Origin: Flammula alnicola | Taxonomy: Eukaryota; Basidiomycota; Agaricomycetes; Agaricales; Strophariaceae | Direction: 5' to 3' | DNA: 64,000 nt | Assembly (NCBI GenBank): GCA_015499995.1 | Contig: JADNRV010000013.1 | Coordinates: forward strand, 310,001-374,000 | Shown: in pieces, positions 41,618 through 53,100 of the stretch | Layout: every line of letters begins with the position of its first letter | How positions within the stretch are numbered: the first letter of the stretch is position 1 | Notes under the pieces: model-generated | Databases searched by the model: none | What the model was told of the DNA's origin: nothing | What the model saw: the letters and a program-made list of their open reading frames with translations, nothing else | Position numbers and translations under genes: made by a program

Positions 41618-44600
41618 TTAGTTCCTGCTCCAAGCTGTGACAGTCGAAGCAAATCCATCAACGTTTCCACTCTGATTGATGATGCCATTCTGGTTGATGC
41701 TGAATTGGAATGTCGTGGCGACTGTCGAGAGACTGTACACTGTCACAGACGAAGTCGAATCGATATTTACAATCTGCGTTTGACAGCTATTCGTGTTCAA
41801 ACAGGTTTGATCGAAATTCTGGTGCAAATCCTTTTGTTAACCCGAGCGGAGTATGCATAAGGTGAAAAAAAAAAAAACAGATAATTACCTGGAAGAAACT
41901 ATAAAATCCGGCACCTGGTATCGACGATGAACACGACAAAGCTCGATGAAGAAAGATGGACTACATACCGAAAATGATGATGTCAGTGGATGATTGAACC
42001 TGAAGAGCCCACGCGGCTGGCATCGTTGGGCTGAACGTAGGATCACCGATGGTGGCGTTGGAAGTGAACGGAGCTGGAGGTACAGGACTGGGTTGGAAAT
42101 ATGGCTATTTGTGTCGTAAGCACTACTAGAAAACTAGCAACCTGGAAAACAGAAGATACAAACCGTTTCCGTTTGCATCAATCCTATATAGTGGTTTTTT
42201 GCATTGAACAAGTTATATTGGTACAAGACGTGATGCTCCGCTAGAAGACGGTGAAATTTTATATCAACAAAATAACCTGGATTGGGCATACCAGCTATAC
42301 AGAAGACGGTCAGATTGGTACAAGTAATGTTACAAATGAAGATAGCACTCACCGGTTCCTATCATCCATACAGGCCCCGCCGATTCGGAAAGAATTCCGC
42401 GACCAGAGTATATTTGCACTTGAGTGCTTCCATCACCATCCAGGTCATGGTCGGCGAGCCACACCCAGGTGCCCTAGATGAAGAAGAAAAATTGCATCAA
42501 TATGCAATCCCCAGTAAAAAGTCCACGAAGGGATTCCACACGGACTTCTAGATATGCTGTGGAGCTGGACGTGAGATGGAGTGCCATGAACGCTGCGAAA
42601 CAGTTTGTAGTTCCACCGCTACCGTCCCTGGGGCACGTCGAAGGCTCCAAATTAGTACCGGCAGCTGCAAATGGAATTAGTGGCGCATGTCTTTTTATAG
42701 ATATGATCAAAGCCTACCCCCTCCGAGTCTAAAACAGCAGGCATATTAATAACAATACCCTCGTGGAACGAGAGTTATTTCTCACCTGATATGAGAGTCC
42801 CACATGCCCGTGCCCCCAGTTTGTCCGGATGGTTGTTTCACGTTCCATTCCACTACGATGGCGCCAGCGGCTTATCGGGCCGTGAAAGTAAAGTGAAGAT
42901 AAACATCCTATTTCTTCACCAACACCCGAGAGAAAGACGTACCCGGACCAATGGTCGTGAAAATGAGGTCGGTGATTTCCATAATACCTTGAGAGCCAGG
43001 TGCTCCAACTCTAACGACCGGTGTTGGGTTGCTTTGACTTTGGAAGGCGGAACCTTTTCCGGCTATTACTGACCAGCCTTCGCCGACGATTTGGGTGCCA
43101 GCCGGAATGGTGATAGTTGAGGTAACAACGTAGGTTCCAGCATCAAAAAAGATGATTTTGCACCCTGCGAACTAGGCATGTCTCGTCAGTATATGAATAG
43201 CTCATATTCACACGCGTGTTTTTTTCTTTTACCTTGTTGAAGACAGCCGTAATCGCAGCAGTATCGTCAGTCTTTCCGTCACCTTTCGCACCATTGTCCT
43301 TGACGCTGATAAATTGGCTTGGGGAAAAATCAGCATACTGCGGATGCGTGCGTCCGAATATTTTCCCAGAGGAATCCAATAGTACGGATGGCTTATTCGC
43401 AGCAACTATTGACCCTTGAGTGAAGGTGCCCGAGCCACTAGAACCGTGGTAGACATTTCCTTGTCCCCAAGAAGTTATCGTCGTAGTGCCTCCTGCGAGT
43501 ACGGTAGCACCGGTCGACTCGACACCAACAGCTACAGGCACATTGGACAGCTTCGCATTATTGATCACCAGGGATCCGTCGAGTTTACCGTTGCTAGCCA
43601 CAGCAGTGCGCACGAAGATTGGCGTGTTGGTGATGGTAGCATCGATGATTGCTAAGGCTCCAGAGGTCTAACACTGTCAATTCTTCTGAATCCATGAGGG
43701 AAATTGGTTTCGACCGACCTGGGTACCAGTGGCCAGTCCACCGGTGGATACATCGAAGCCAACCTGGAAGACAGAAATAAGCGTGAAACGTGATTCAGTG
43801 CAAAGAAAAGATGCCCCATACCTGACAATTATTGATGGTAACGCCCTGGTAAGTCCAGCCTAGCGTACGTAGAAAGAGTTTCAGATAAAAATCACTTTCG
43901 GTAATATTTAAAAATGTACCCCAGTTCCAAACGCTGAAAATACCCGACTGCGCATTATTGACCGTAACATTTCGGACCGTGAACCTATCGATAATGAGAA
44001 TTCACACATAGAACTTAAATCCAGAATAGCACCAAAATAGCACGTACTGTTGATTCCCAACCCACATGCCGAATTTCCCTGTAGAAAATAAGATTTAGAA
44101 GCTAGATCTCGCTCATAAATCCGCGTACCTCCGTTAAAGACCAAATCGCCGAGGAAACCGCCGCTAGGAATTGCCAAATGGATTTTCAATCGACGAAAGC
44201 CGAGGCTTGTCTCTTACCTTCCGTTTTCCATGAAGATACCTTCCAGGCGACACGATTATTCTCATCAAAGTATTTCGATCAATGGAAATGGTTTACCTTG
44301 ATGCGCGGTATTGGAAGCAGTCGACATTTGAATGACGATGTTTATCAACGAGGTTGACTGGGACGCCTGCCAATGGAAACCAGTTCCTTCGGACGAAGTA
44401 GCCGGGACTCTAGGAGATCATCGTAAATCATGATAGGTAGCGCAAGACAAAGGACACGTACTGTCGAACGTCGATGACAAAGTTTCTGACGGAACGGAAG
44501 CTATAAATTGTTGGATAATGAGCGCTTTCCCCCCATTTCAAGGTGTGGCCATGCGTACAAATTATTTTGATTCACATAGAACTGTGCTCCGTTACCACCT

Positions 44601-45356
44601 GGAATATATGGATCAGCGTCTGAGGAAATCAATCGTTAATTTTCTTTCATTCTGCTTTATATAGTATTGGAGGAGTACCGATGACAGCAATGCCATTGAA
44701 GTTTGAGGTGGCTAGCAACGTTGGAGGCACTCTTGCATCTCCGATCAGTTGTGTGTAGTAGTATGCGATGATAGGCGCTGAAACAACGTAAGTCCTGTGT
44801 CGCGTGAGGCGTGAAAATCTGTTCTGCGTATGACGGATTTGAATGCTACCCTTGGGGAAAGAAGACGACTGCAGGAGTGAGGCTATCGCATATAAATCAA
44901 AAGGCGGACTACGCGAGAAATTCAACAAAGACATACGTAGACGAGGGGCAAGTACCGAGACCGCAGCGGCTTCCAGCAGTAATAGCAGCGCTGATAAAAT
45001 GATTTACAAATGACCATGACGACGAGAAATTCAAAGACCCACTTGATTGCTGCAGTGTCGTCGGTAACGCCGTCGCCTTTCGCTCCGAAGTCCTAGAGCA
45101 AGAAACACGAGTTAGTAATAATTCCAGAGTCAACGACAACCAAGAAAATACAAACCTTGACATTTCTGAAAACCTGATAACTACTTGGATTTGCATTGAA
45201 CGCCGAAGTTCCTTGATGTTTAATGTTCTGCATCCAGAAAGGGTCAGAGGCAGCTGCTGTTCCAGCACCCAGTGGTGCGCTGCATGATGAGCCAAGACCC
45301 CACACGGTTGTCGTCAGCACACCGAGAAGAAAACTGCAGTAAATCCGGAGATTCAT
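41618..45356 (-). CDS. GH55 exo-beta-1,3-glucanase, secreted
   Basis: Glycoside hydrolase family 55 enzymes release glucose or gentiobiose from beta-1,3-glucan ends. The start at 45356 gives a signal peptide (MNLRIYCSFLLGVLTTTVWG). GH55 consists of two beta-helix halves, and both pectate-lyase-like openings are visible: DFGAKGDGVTDDTAAIK near 45,050-45,100 and DNGAKGDGKTDDTAAITAVF near 43,250-43,310. Further family sequence: VFNGGKFGMWVGNQQFTVRN-type strands, TSWGQGNVYHG, IFFDAGTYVV, WMIGTASEHHVLYQYNLF and a final TVTAWSRN. More than a dozen short introns. Likely secreted for wall remodelling or attack on other fungi. It is divergent from the small IF1-like gene and two genes away from a GH5 beta-1,3-glucanase. 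Confidence 0.93.
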
Positions 45357-45923
45357 GCTGGCACGGAGGGAAATTCTCTGGTATATGCAAGAAATATGCT
45401 CGAGCTTCCATTAGTTTATATACTAGGTCACATTCCATGAAGGCCTGATGATTGAGGCTAACAATAAATGCCCTCCACATGGGATCGCGTGTAACGATGG
45501 GGAAGACGGAAAAAAAGCAAAGCTTCTCTAGCTCATCTTGCGGAGGCTCGATGTATAATATGCAAAAAAAATCATCAAGATAAAGCATGACACGAGGTTT
45601 CGTGACCTGTGGTTGACCTGTGGGCCGTCTGAGTCGTCAGGTGGTTATACAGAGAAGTCTTCAGTATTCCTTCGGGGGAGTCAGCTGGGTGGTCATGCAC
45701 CGCAGGAGGTGTATGGAACAGTTGGACGATGTGAACTATAGTTGGTGGTTCAAGGTCATCGCGGCTATTTGCAGCTGATTTGAAGCCGCCAGCGCGCTTC
45801 GGTGATTCGGAGCACGAGTGTTATTTTTAGGTTACTTATCTAAGCACCTCTGCGCACTGCATACTGGCAATGACATCAGAGCGGCGAGTAACGTTCACAA
45901 CAACCACATTGTCATACTGAGTC
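45357..45923. promoter_or_regulatory. Divergent upstream region of GH55 and the IF1-like gene
   Basis: 567 bp with no supported coding sequence; a 114-codon minus-strand frame (45,244-45,588) overlaps the GH55 start in a different frame and was rejected. Promoters of both outward genes should lie here. Confidence 0.4.
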
Positions 45924-46289
45924 ATGTCTTCGGCTGGAGCAACTGCACAGGTCTTTTCCTTCTTTCAGGCTACGTTTTATCGCTGACTTCCTCGTAGGAT
46001 GCCACCTGGAAGGTTAAGGAACAATCAGAAGAAGCCCGTTACATTCATGAAAAGGCAAGTTGATCAAATCATTGCGCAACGTACACTATACAATTTTAAC
46101 ATGCGGAATTGGCCCCCTTTACAGGAGCAAGCTCAACTGGAAGCCATTCGTCGTGATTTGGCAGAGAAGGAAGCAGCGAAAACAACCTCGGATCAAGGAA
46201 CGCATCCCATGGATAGGGATTTCGAAGGTGGCTTCGGCGGACAAGAGGACCTAGAAGATCGATACGCCACAACCAGCGGCGAACACTAA
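45924..46289 (+). CDS. Small coiled-coil protein, possibly ATPase inhibitor IF1-like
   Basis: Exons 45924-45950, 45998-46054 and 46125-46289 give 249 nt, 82 residues. The middle, EQSEEARYIHEK joined to EQAQLEAIRRDLAEKEAAK, is a charged helix with the pattern of IF1 (KREKA-x-E-x-x-Y-x-R-x-K-E-x-x-x-L). IF1 blocks ATP hydrolysis by mitochondrial F1-ATPase. The N terminus (MSSAGATAQDATWKVK) is not a clear mitochondrial presequence, and the tail is acidic and Gly-rich (DFEGGFGGQEDLEDRYATTS). The second intron reads as GC-AG (donor AAAAG/GCAAGT). The gene structure is fairly convincing; the IF1 assignment is tentative, and a soluble helical protein of another family is the alternative. Confidence 0.45.
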
Positions 46290-46612
46290 TCGATAAAGGT
46301 CCAACTGGAAAGAGACCAAATGCCGAAGTATGTATACGGTATATAAGAATAGTTGCAAGACACGGATACGAATTCTACGAACTTCACTATATTAATGTCC
46401 GGTGATATCATGCTTTCCGCAACTTGGACGCTAAGAGCGTTGTCTGCAGGGCCTGTAAGATTATATTTAGTACTACTAAACGAATGTGCGTCTTACTGAG
46501 ATAGTCAGTCAGTCCGATAAAAGTCCTTATAGCACAAGCGTGTATGCAAAGCAGAAAAAGAAAATCCATGGTTATGTCTCACAATAACCATGTCCCTATC
46601 ATGTCGCTAGCC
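46290..46612. other. Convergent 3' spacer
   Basis: 323 bp between the stops of the IF1-like gene and the GH5 gene. No gene or repeat seen; it should hold both polyadenylation regions. Confidence 0.4.
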
Positions 46613-49431
46613 CTATGGAGTGGGTGCAGGGGTAATCACCGACGGTGCCACCTCTCTACGTGCTGCACCACATGTGGGAGGAGCGGCGGTCGAAGGGTCA
46701 ACCCAAGGGTCGAGGTAAGTACAGCCAGAGATAGCGACATTCATTCCTGTTGTGTCGGCAGAGTTGGCCCATCCATTGCCAGCATTGATCGTTGCCGCGC
46801 TGCTAGCGCTTGTGAACGTCGGAACAGGCAGGGTGGGTACAGGTCCAGTAGGCGTATATGAAGGAAGGGTAGACACCGCGCCACCGGTGCTAAGACTTGC
46901 AGGTGGCCAAGCAACGCTAGCCTGAGCAGAAGCAGGAATATTACCAGCCCCTGCGCCCCCTGTTTGCCAAGACGCAAGAGGGGGACTCCAGGGATTTGAA
47001 TTCCCACACGTTCCAATTGCTGCTCGTGGATCAGTAGGCATCCAACCGTTCTGGAGACCAAGCTGATATGACCAAGAGGGGGCCTCGACTGTGCCGGAAA
47101 CACTAGAATTGCCAATCTTCCATGTCCAGAAGAAGTAGTCCTAAGATCACGTTTAGCAAGACGCATTTAACAAAGGGGGTGGATAAAATACCTGTAGGGC
47201 ATCCATACTCGCAAGAGCGAACTGACGAATGGCCTGCTTCGTGGGCGCATCATAATTTTGCCAGTCTGTCCACGTTGTGCAACTTCCAATCGTGGGCCAA
47301 ACTCCAGGGTACGTTCCTTCGTAACGTGTCCCCAGATTTACGCCATTTAGGAATAAACCACAGTCAGTGACAGCGTTGCTGAATTCGCCAGCATTCGTAA
47401 GACCGAAGGTACCCGAGGAGGTGTTGACGGCGCCACCCCAAGACGTGCAAGGCGTTGTGGCGTACGAGGACATGGGGCTGGCAGATTGGCCATTGAAGCA
47501 CATATATGGATGGGAGTCGAGAGTCATTCGATCAGCATTGGGAAAGGTGGTTGCCCAGAAAGTGCGAGGAAAGAATGCGTCGTGGATGGATACATATGGC
47601 CCATTACCGGCTCCTGTACCTCCCGCATTACGGACAATCTGGTATGCTTCATAGTAACTGAAATGGGAATTAGACTTTTAAAATAAATAAAAAGTACAGA
47701 TGTTTATGACTTACAATCTCGAGAGCTGGTCCTGTCCAATAATCGACCCTTGGGGTTCATTGAGGATTCCAAATATTGTCACCACGTCCTTGTACTGGGG
47801 TTGAGAAATGAATTCTGCAATAATGCGAATGTAATCAAGAGAGCGCTGTGCATTCGCATAACCCATTGGACCATTTAGGAAGCCGATAGTGCCGAGACGT
47901 CCTGAGTGGTTCCAGCCATTCTGGCTTCCAGGCAGGGCGTGCAGGTCTAGATTAATGCGGAGACCATACTTACGAGCCCATTGAATGGCTTTCAAGAAAT
48001 ATCTACGAAAAAAAGATTAGCATATGCACAGACATCGAATATATGGCCACCTACGTCCATGATACTTTGGGTAGGAAAGGCTCTCCACTGAGAACTTCAA
48101 TAGCCCAATACCCGATTGGAATACGAATGAAATTAAGGCCGGCACCAGCTACCTCAGCGAAGTCCTGTTCCGTCTATAATAGCATACCGTTAGTAGTTGC
48201 AGAAACAAGAACAAAATACAGAAACTAACGATGAAGGTCTTATAATGGGTCTCCAATTGATTGATACCCCCACCAGCAGTGTCCGCAGCCATGGCCAGAC
48301 TGAGGGTCCATTCGTCGACCGCGGGTGTAGTGTTGTTCAGATACTTTTGATACAAGGCAGGTGAACTATAAAAACAATAAGCTTGACGCCCGAGATGGAT
48401 TGTAGATGAAAAGAGCTGACATAAACTGAATAGAGAGTATGTTAGAGGCCGATGAAAGATATTTGTAGCTTATCCACTTACTGGTTCAGTATTCAGCCAC
48501 CCTCCAAAGTTAACGCTGAGGACAATGTTAAGTTATAAAGGACTGTCATGGACAGAACCTTTGTAGCTTACCCTCGAATCTTATCGACTCCGTAATTGAA
48601 GGTTTCATTCAGAGCAGGATTCCAAGACTGGGCTTGAGCGCCATTATTAAACGGATCGTTTTCATCCCAATACCAGTACCCGCCAAATTGGTTCTTGTAG
48701 GTGAACGTTGTTCCATCCTCCATGGTGATTAATGTGCCATCTCCTCCAGTCACTGCTGCTTTCGACGATGGCGCTGGCGCTGACGCCGCAGACGTGGAGG
48801 TGGTGTGTGCCGTATGGTCGGAAGACGATAACGAATTATTTGAACTCTCCTTGTGGTTTGATGGTTTCACTACAAAGATATAGACCGGGATGATGACAGC
48901 GAGAATGACAAGAATTATGCAAACGATGACCGCAATAACCATGATTTTGCGTCTTGATTTCGCTTTGGGAGGGGCATACGCGGCCCGCTTTTCCTCCATA
49001 ACCTTGCTGCTCGCGGCCATTGCGCCCAGTGGGACACCGCCATGTTCTGCGGCATAATAACTATCGTGCGGATCATCGCGATAACCACCTTCGAATCGGC
49101 CCGGTCCTGAAGGATCGTTGAGAGCATAGACAGAGGAGTATTCTGAACCATGAAATGTGTTATGTGACGACGCAAATGAATCACGCATAGGAGATGAGCT
49201 GGGACCGTCGTACAGGGCTGTACCAAGGAAGCGAGGCTGAGCGGCGCCTACAGGGACTGAGGTGTCATCGAGCCCGAGCTCGCTCGGGACCATTTGGGGA
49301 GTATGGAAGCTAGAGAGACGAGGATCTGGTGATGGTGGAGCATTGTAGAGGGTGTTGGAGGGAATGTCATCGGTAGTCAAAGGTAAAGGGTCGTAGGCGA
49401 CGTTGCGCGTTGTATCATTGGAGTTGGACAT
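46613..49431 (-). CDS. Membrane-anchored GH5 exo-beta-1,3-glucanase (ExgD-like)
   Basis: Family GH5 glucan 1,3-beta-glucosidase held in the plasma membrane as a type II protein. The N-terminal cytosolic part (MSNSNDTTRNVAYDPLPLTTDD onward) is Pro/Ser-rich. A single membrane helix follows basic KSRRK: VIAVIVCIILVILAVIIPVYIF. A Ser/Thr/Ala-rich stalk leads to the catalytic domain: VNFGGWLNTEPFISPALYQ, RIPIGYWAIE, LDLHALPGSQNGWNHSG, the acid/base Glu in FGILNEPQ, and the nucleophile Glu in AGEFSNAVTDC. A long Ser/Thr/Pro-rich tail follows. About nine introns. The first frame is open to 49653, but the Met at 49431 fits the family start better; the extra upstream part is probably leader. Expected role: cell-wall beta-glucan trimming. 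Confidence 0.92.
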
Positions 49432-50085
49432 GTCAAGGGCTGAAGAGGGGGGGGTGGAAAGGCAAGTGAGCGAGAGTGCAGACTGGGGTACAGCTTGAAG
49501 ACAAACCTTAATGTCAGCTGGGGACAACGGCCTGGATGACGGGACGTTCGCTAACTTGGAAAAAGCAGAAGGGAGGAAGGATAAAGGAGACTTGGTTGTT
49601 TGCAAGGAGGGAGGCCGCCTCCTTGCCGTTGAGGTTGCTTTTTTATCCAACAAGGACAGCTTTATACGTCACAAAAATGTCACAACCGAGATTGATTTGC
49701 GGCCTGGATCACCGCCCGCTACCTACTCTCGCAACCTTTCTCACCGTTCATAAAGCGGTTCGTGTCTTTTCTTAGTTATTCTATTTTTCATCTCGGTCGA
49801 AAACTCTCATGCCGATTCCTTTCACTTCAATTTCCTCTTTTGCTTTGTGACGGTTTTCAACACTGGCATCCGCAATTGGGGACACGACGATCTTCTTCGG
49901 CTTGGCTTCCAAGGCGGTCTTAGCATACGCTTGGTAGGGATTGGAGGATTACCAGACGAGTTGAAGGCCCAGACTAGGTACGAAGGGATGAAAAGGGGAT
50001 TACATGGCACTAGTGTACAAGTCTATTATAATCACTAAGGTTGTTGATGCTATCATACGTGGAGTAGGCCGGCAAACTTCTGCCG
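49432..50085. other. Spacer upstream of GH5 and downstream of VID21
   Basis: 654 bp without a supported gene. Next to the GH5 start it is purine-rich (49,530-49,620). Two plus-strand frames near 49,511-49,775 lack family signals. Confidence 0.4.
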
Positions 50086-50137
50086 CTACTGCTGCTGCTG
50101 CTGCTGCTGCTGTTGTTGTTGTTGCTGCTGTTGAGCG
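50086..50137 (-). repeat. CAG/CAA microsatellite encoding terminal polyglutamine
   Basis: The minus strand shows a run of CAG codons interrupted by a block of CAA codons, about 14 glutamines, immediately before the TAG stop of VID21. A second Gln-rich stretch lies at about 50,600-50,770. Such runs vary in length between strains by replication slippage. Confidence 0.8.
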
Positions 50138-53100
50138 TTCTGGATTGCTAAAATTAGCATGACGAGAAGCCAGGTTCTTTATTTAACTAACCATAATTTG
50201 CGCGTGGAATATTTCGAGCTGTTCTTGGGTAAGATTGGGTAATGCGTAGAAAGGATTGGAGCCTGGAGGATGGACCGCTGCATTTCCAGAAACTTGAGCT
50301 TGAGAAAGCAAAGCTTGCGGCTGGATTTCAAGGAATGCGTGGAGCACAGGAAGAGGCAGGTGCGAATTAGAGGGCGAAACATAAGAAAAAGACCATGATA
50401 GCCGTCAACATGCCGAAATCGATGTGGATAAACGTTGAACACCCACCAGATTAGTCTGTGCACCTGCTTGCAGTTGCACCGGAACTTGCATTGCTCTTGC
50501 TTGCTGCAGAAGCTGAGCTTGCTGTTGGCTGACAGGACGACCATTGGCAACTGTCGATAACCTCCCTGATCGGTTTGGCAGAACCGCGGCAGACACGTTT
50601 GCGTTTGACCGCTGAAGTGCGGCCTGTTGCGCCTGGAGCTGCTGCAATTGTGCAAGCTGTTGTTGTGTGAATTGCTGTTGGGTTTGAGATGCAGGCTGGA
50701 CTTGTTGTACCGGTTGTTGTGGTTGCGGCTGCTGCGGGGCTTGCTGTTGCTGCTGCTGCTGTACTTGAGCTTGAACCTGAGGCTGAATTATAATTTTAAA
50801 GGCGCTTTTTGAGGAGGAAACCGAGGCTTACTGGCAGAGATCCGATGCGTTGAGCTTGTTGAGCTTGCTCTCTCATCAATAGATTTTGTCGAAGTTGTTC
50901 ATCTTGCCGCTTGCGAGCCATTGCAATTTCTTGAGTCTCTCTCATATCTTTTTCTGCTTTCATTCGACTCAATTCTTGTGGGCTGAGTTTCGGCAGTTTG
51001 TTGAATTGGTTGTGCGTCTCATGAATAGCGGGTGGTTTGCGTTGATTCGCTTCAGATAATGGTGTTAATGACTGATTCACCATGCGGACTCACGGTTACA
51101 ACTCACCAAGCATTTTTTGAGCAGTTTCTGCTCGTTTCTTGGCGGCCTTTCGTACGGATTCTTGAAGTAAGAAATGTTTTCTTCGTTTCCTGGATTCAGT
51201 AGTGACAGCACCCTGATTTTGACTTGAAACGCTATTGCTCGCAAGCCGCTTCACTCCTCTTGTCGTCATTTGAGTAGAGCTTAAAGACGTCAAGGCATCA
51301 TCCCCTGAGGTTTGAGAGGCCTCAGCAACAGGGAGTTTGCGATCTGCAGCACCGAATTTGTCCTTCCAGCGTTCGAATAAATCGTTGGGAGTTCGTCTAT
51401 CGATCACGGTCGTCAAGCGAGAGGCGTTGAAGGAATCCGCGATGAGAGACCAGTTAGTTGAGTATTTATCCACAAGAGATTTAATCAAGGCATCATCACT
51501 CGGAACCCACAGACTCTCTGCCAATTTTTGTTTGCGGGGGTCTTTGTCCTTGAACGCGGCAGCATGCAGCTGCAAAGCGAAATTCGGGGGTGGATTGCTA
51601 GGTCTTCCGTCGAAAAGTTCTGTGAAACGGTAAACCAAGGAAACTAAACACTTTAAAAAGTTTACTCACCACTGGTGCTATCCTCTGTTATTCGAGTACC
51701 ACTATCGGGTTCAGGAGCCACAGATGTCTGCTCCATGGGCAACCACTTCCCGTCTCTCCATCGCTTGGATGGCTGGAGAGGGCCTATCAAGGTTGGTTTA
51801 GAGTACATGAAACGTCCAGTAGGGTATAGTTTGGTATATGTCGTGTCCTCGCTTCGTTTGTTTGGGTCATCTCTATCCGACCTTTTTTCGACCTTCTTCT
51901 TCCCATCTGTGGGACCAGAAACGTCGAGCAGGCCTAAAGGTTGAAGGTCAGGGAAAAGAGTATTAAGACTCAAGAGATCAAGCGTTTCGGGCCCAACATT
52001 GCAGTCCTGGGTCTCCATATCGAGGTCCATGAAAAGCTGATCGTCTCTAGAATATGCAACCCTCTCGCGGAAAGGCGCAAGCTCAGACTTGGACAGTTTC
52101 GCTGAGACGATAGGTGCATCAGCATCGCCGTTGGTAGATTGAGAACTGGATTTAGAACCACCCAAGACAGGATTGCTCGAAGTAGACTTTAATCCGTTGA
52201 GATTATCGACAGCCTGTCCATTATCAGCATCCTTTACCTCAACGGCGTCAGGATTGTCCGGAATCAGATGCATGAGATTAATGGCAGATTGATCGTCAAC
52301 TTCCTCGTTCTTGGGTTGTATATCATGAGTACCATCGAGAGCTTCTTTAATTAAGGTTGCCGGTTCGAGAGCATCGATTACATCTCTCTGGTCTTTTCCT
52401 TGTTCATCTTCGTCTTCATCGTCAGAACCATAATTGACGCCAAGCAAGGGTGGGTTTGGAGGGGCTGGTTCCTCTTGCAAGTCTTGGGTATCTTGGGTGT
52501 CATCGGTGTGATGCATGTTTATCGCATCGATGTCACCTTCGAGTTCTTTATCCTTGAAATGAGAAGGTTTCCACTTTACACAAATGCCTGCGCGCTGGCG
52601 CTCTTCTGGTGTTTTGGCAAAGTGCCATTCGAGCACAGCAGTCGACACATTGTATGCCAAAGCCATTTTCCATCGTCTTTCTTCTCTGAAATCGATTCGC
52701 ATCCATTTCTGGGGTTACAGTGAGCATAATCTTTAAGAGTAGATACTCAAACTAACCATTTCATCCATGAGATAATCCCAGTGAGTTTTAACCAAACCTC
52801 CAACGCCTCGTTGCTTTTTAGGTTGTCTGAATGACCATCGACCACCATCCTTGAGAGTCTCGATCCTGTCGAGCGTGCGAACCAGGCGCAACTCGGTCAT
52901 TGCAACCTAAGAACGTTTTTAACTCTGAGAATAAGTCGCGAGATACAAATGAACGTACCCCCCATTCACGAGTATTCAGACACTTGGTAGCCCGTGATAC
53001 CTTCTTCCAAACAGGATTCGCTAATACAGTAGCACCCCATCTATTCAAGCCCATAGGTAGCACATCATCTTTGTCCTTTTTCCCATCCTTTTCCTTCTTC

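Noticed and set aside
50179..50655. 158-codon minus-strand frame in the VID21 3' region
   Set aside because: Wrong frame; the Gln-rich frame with QEQLEIFHAQIM joins neighbouring exons.
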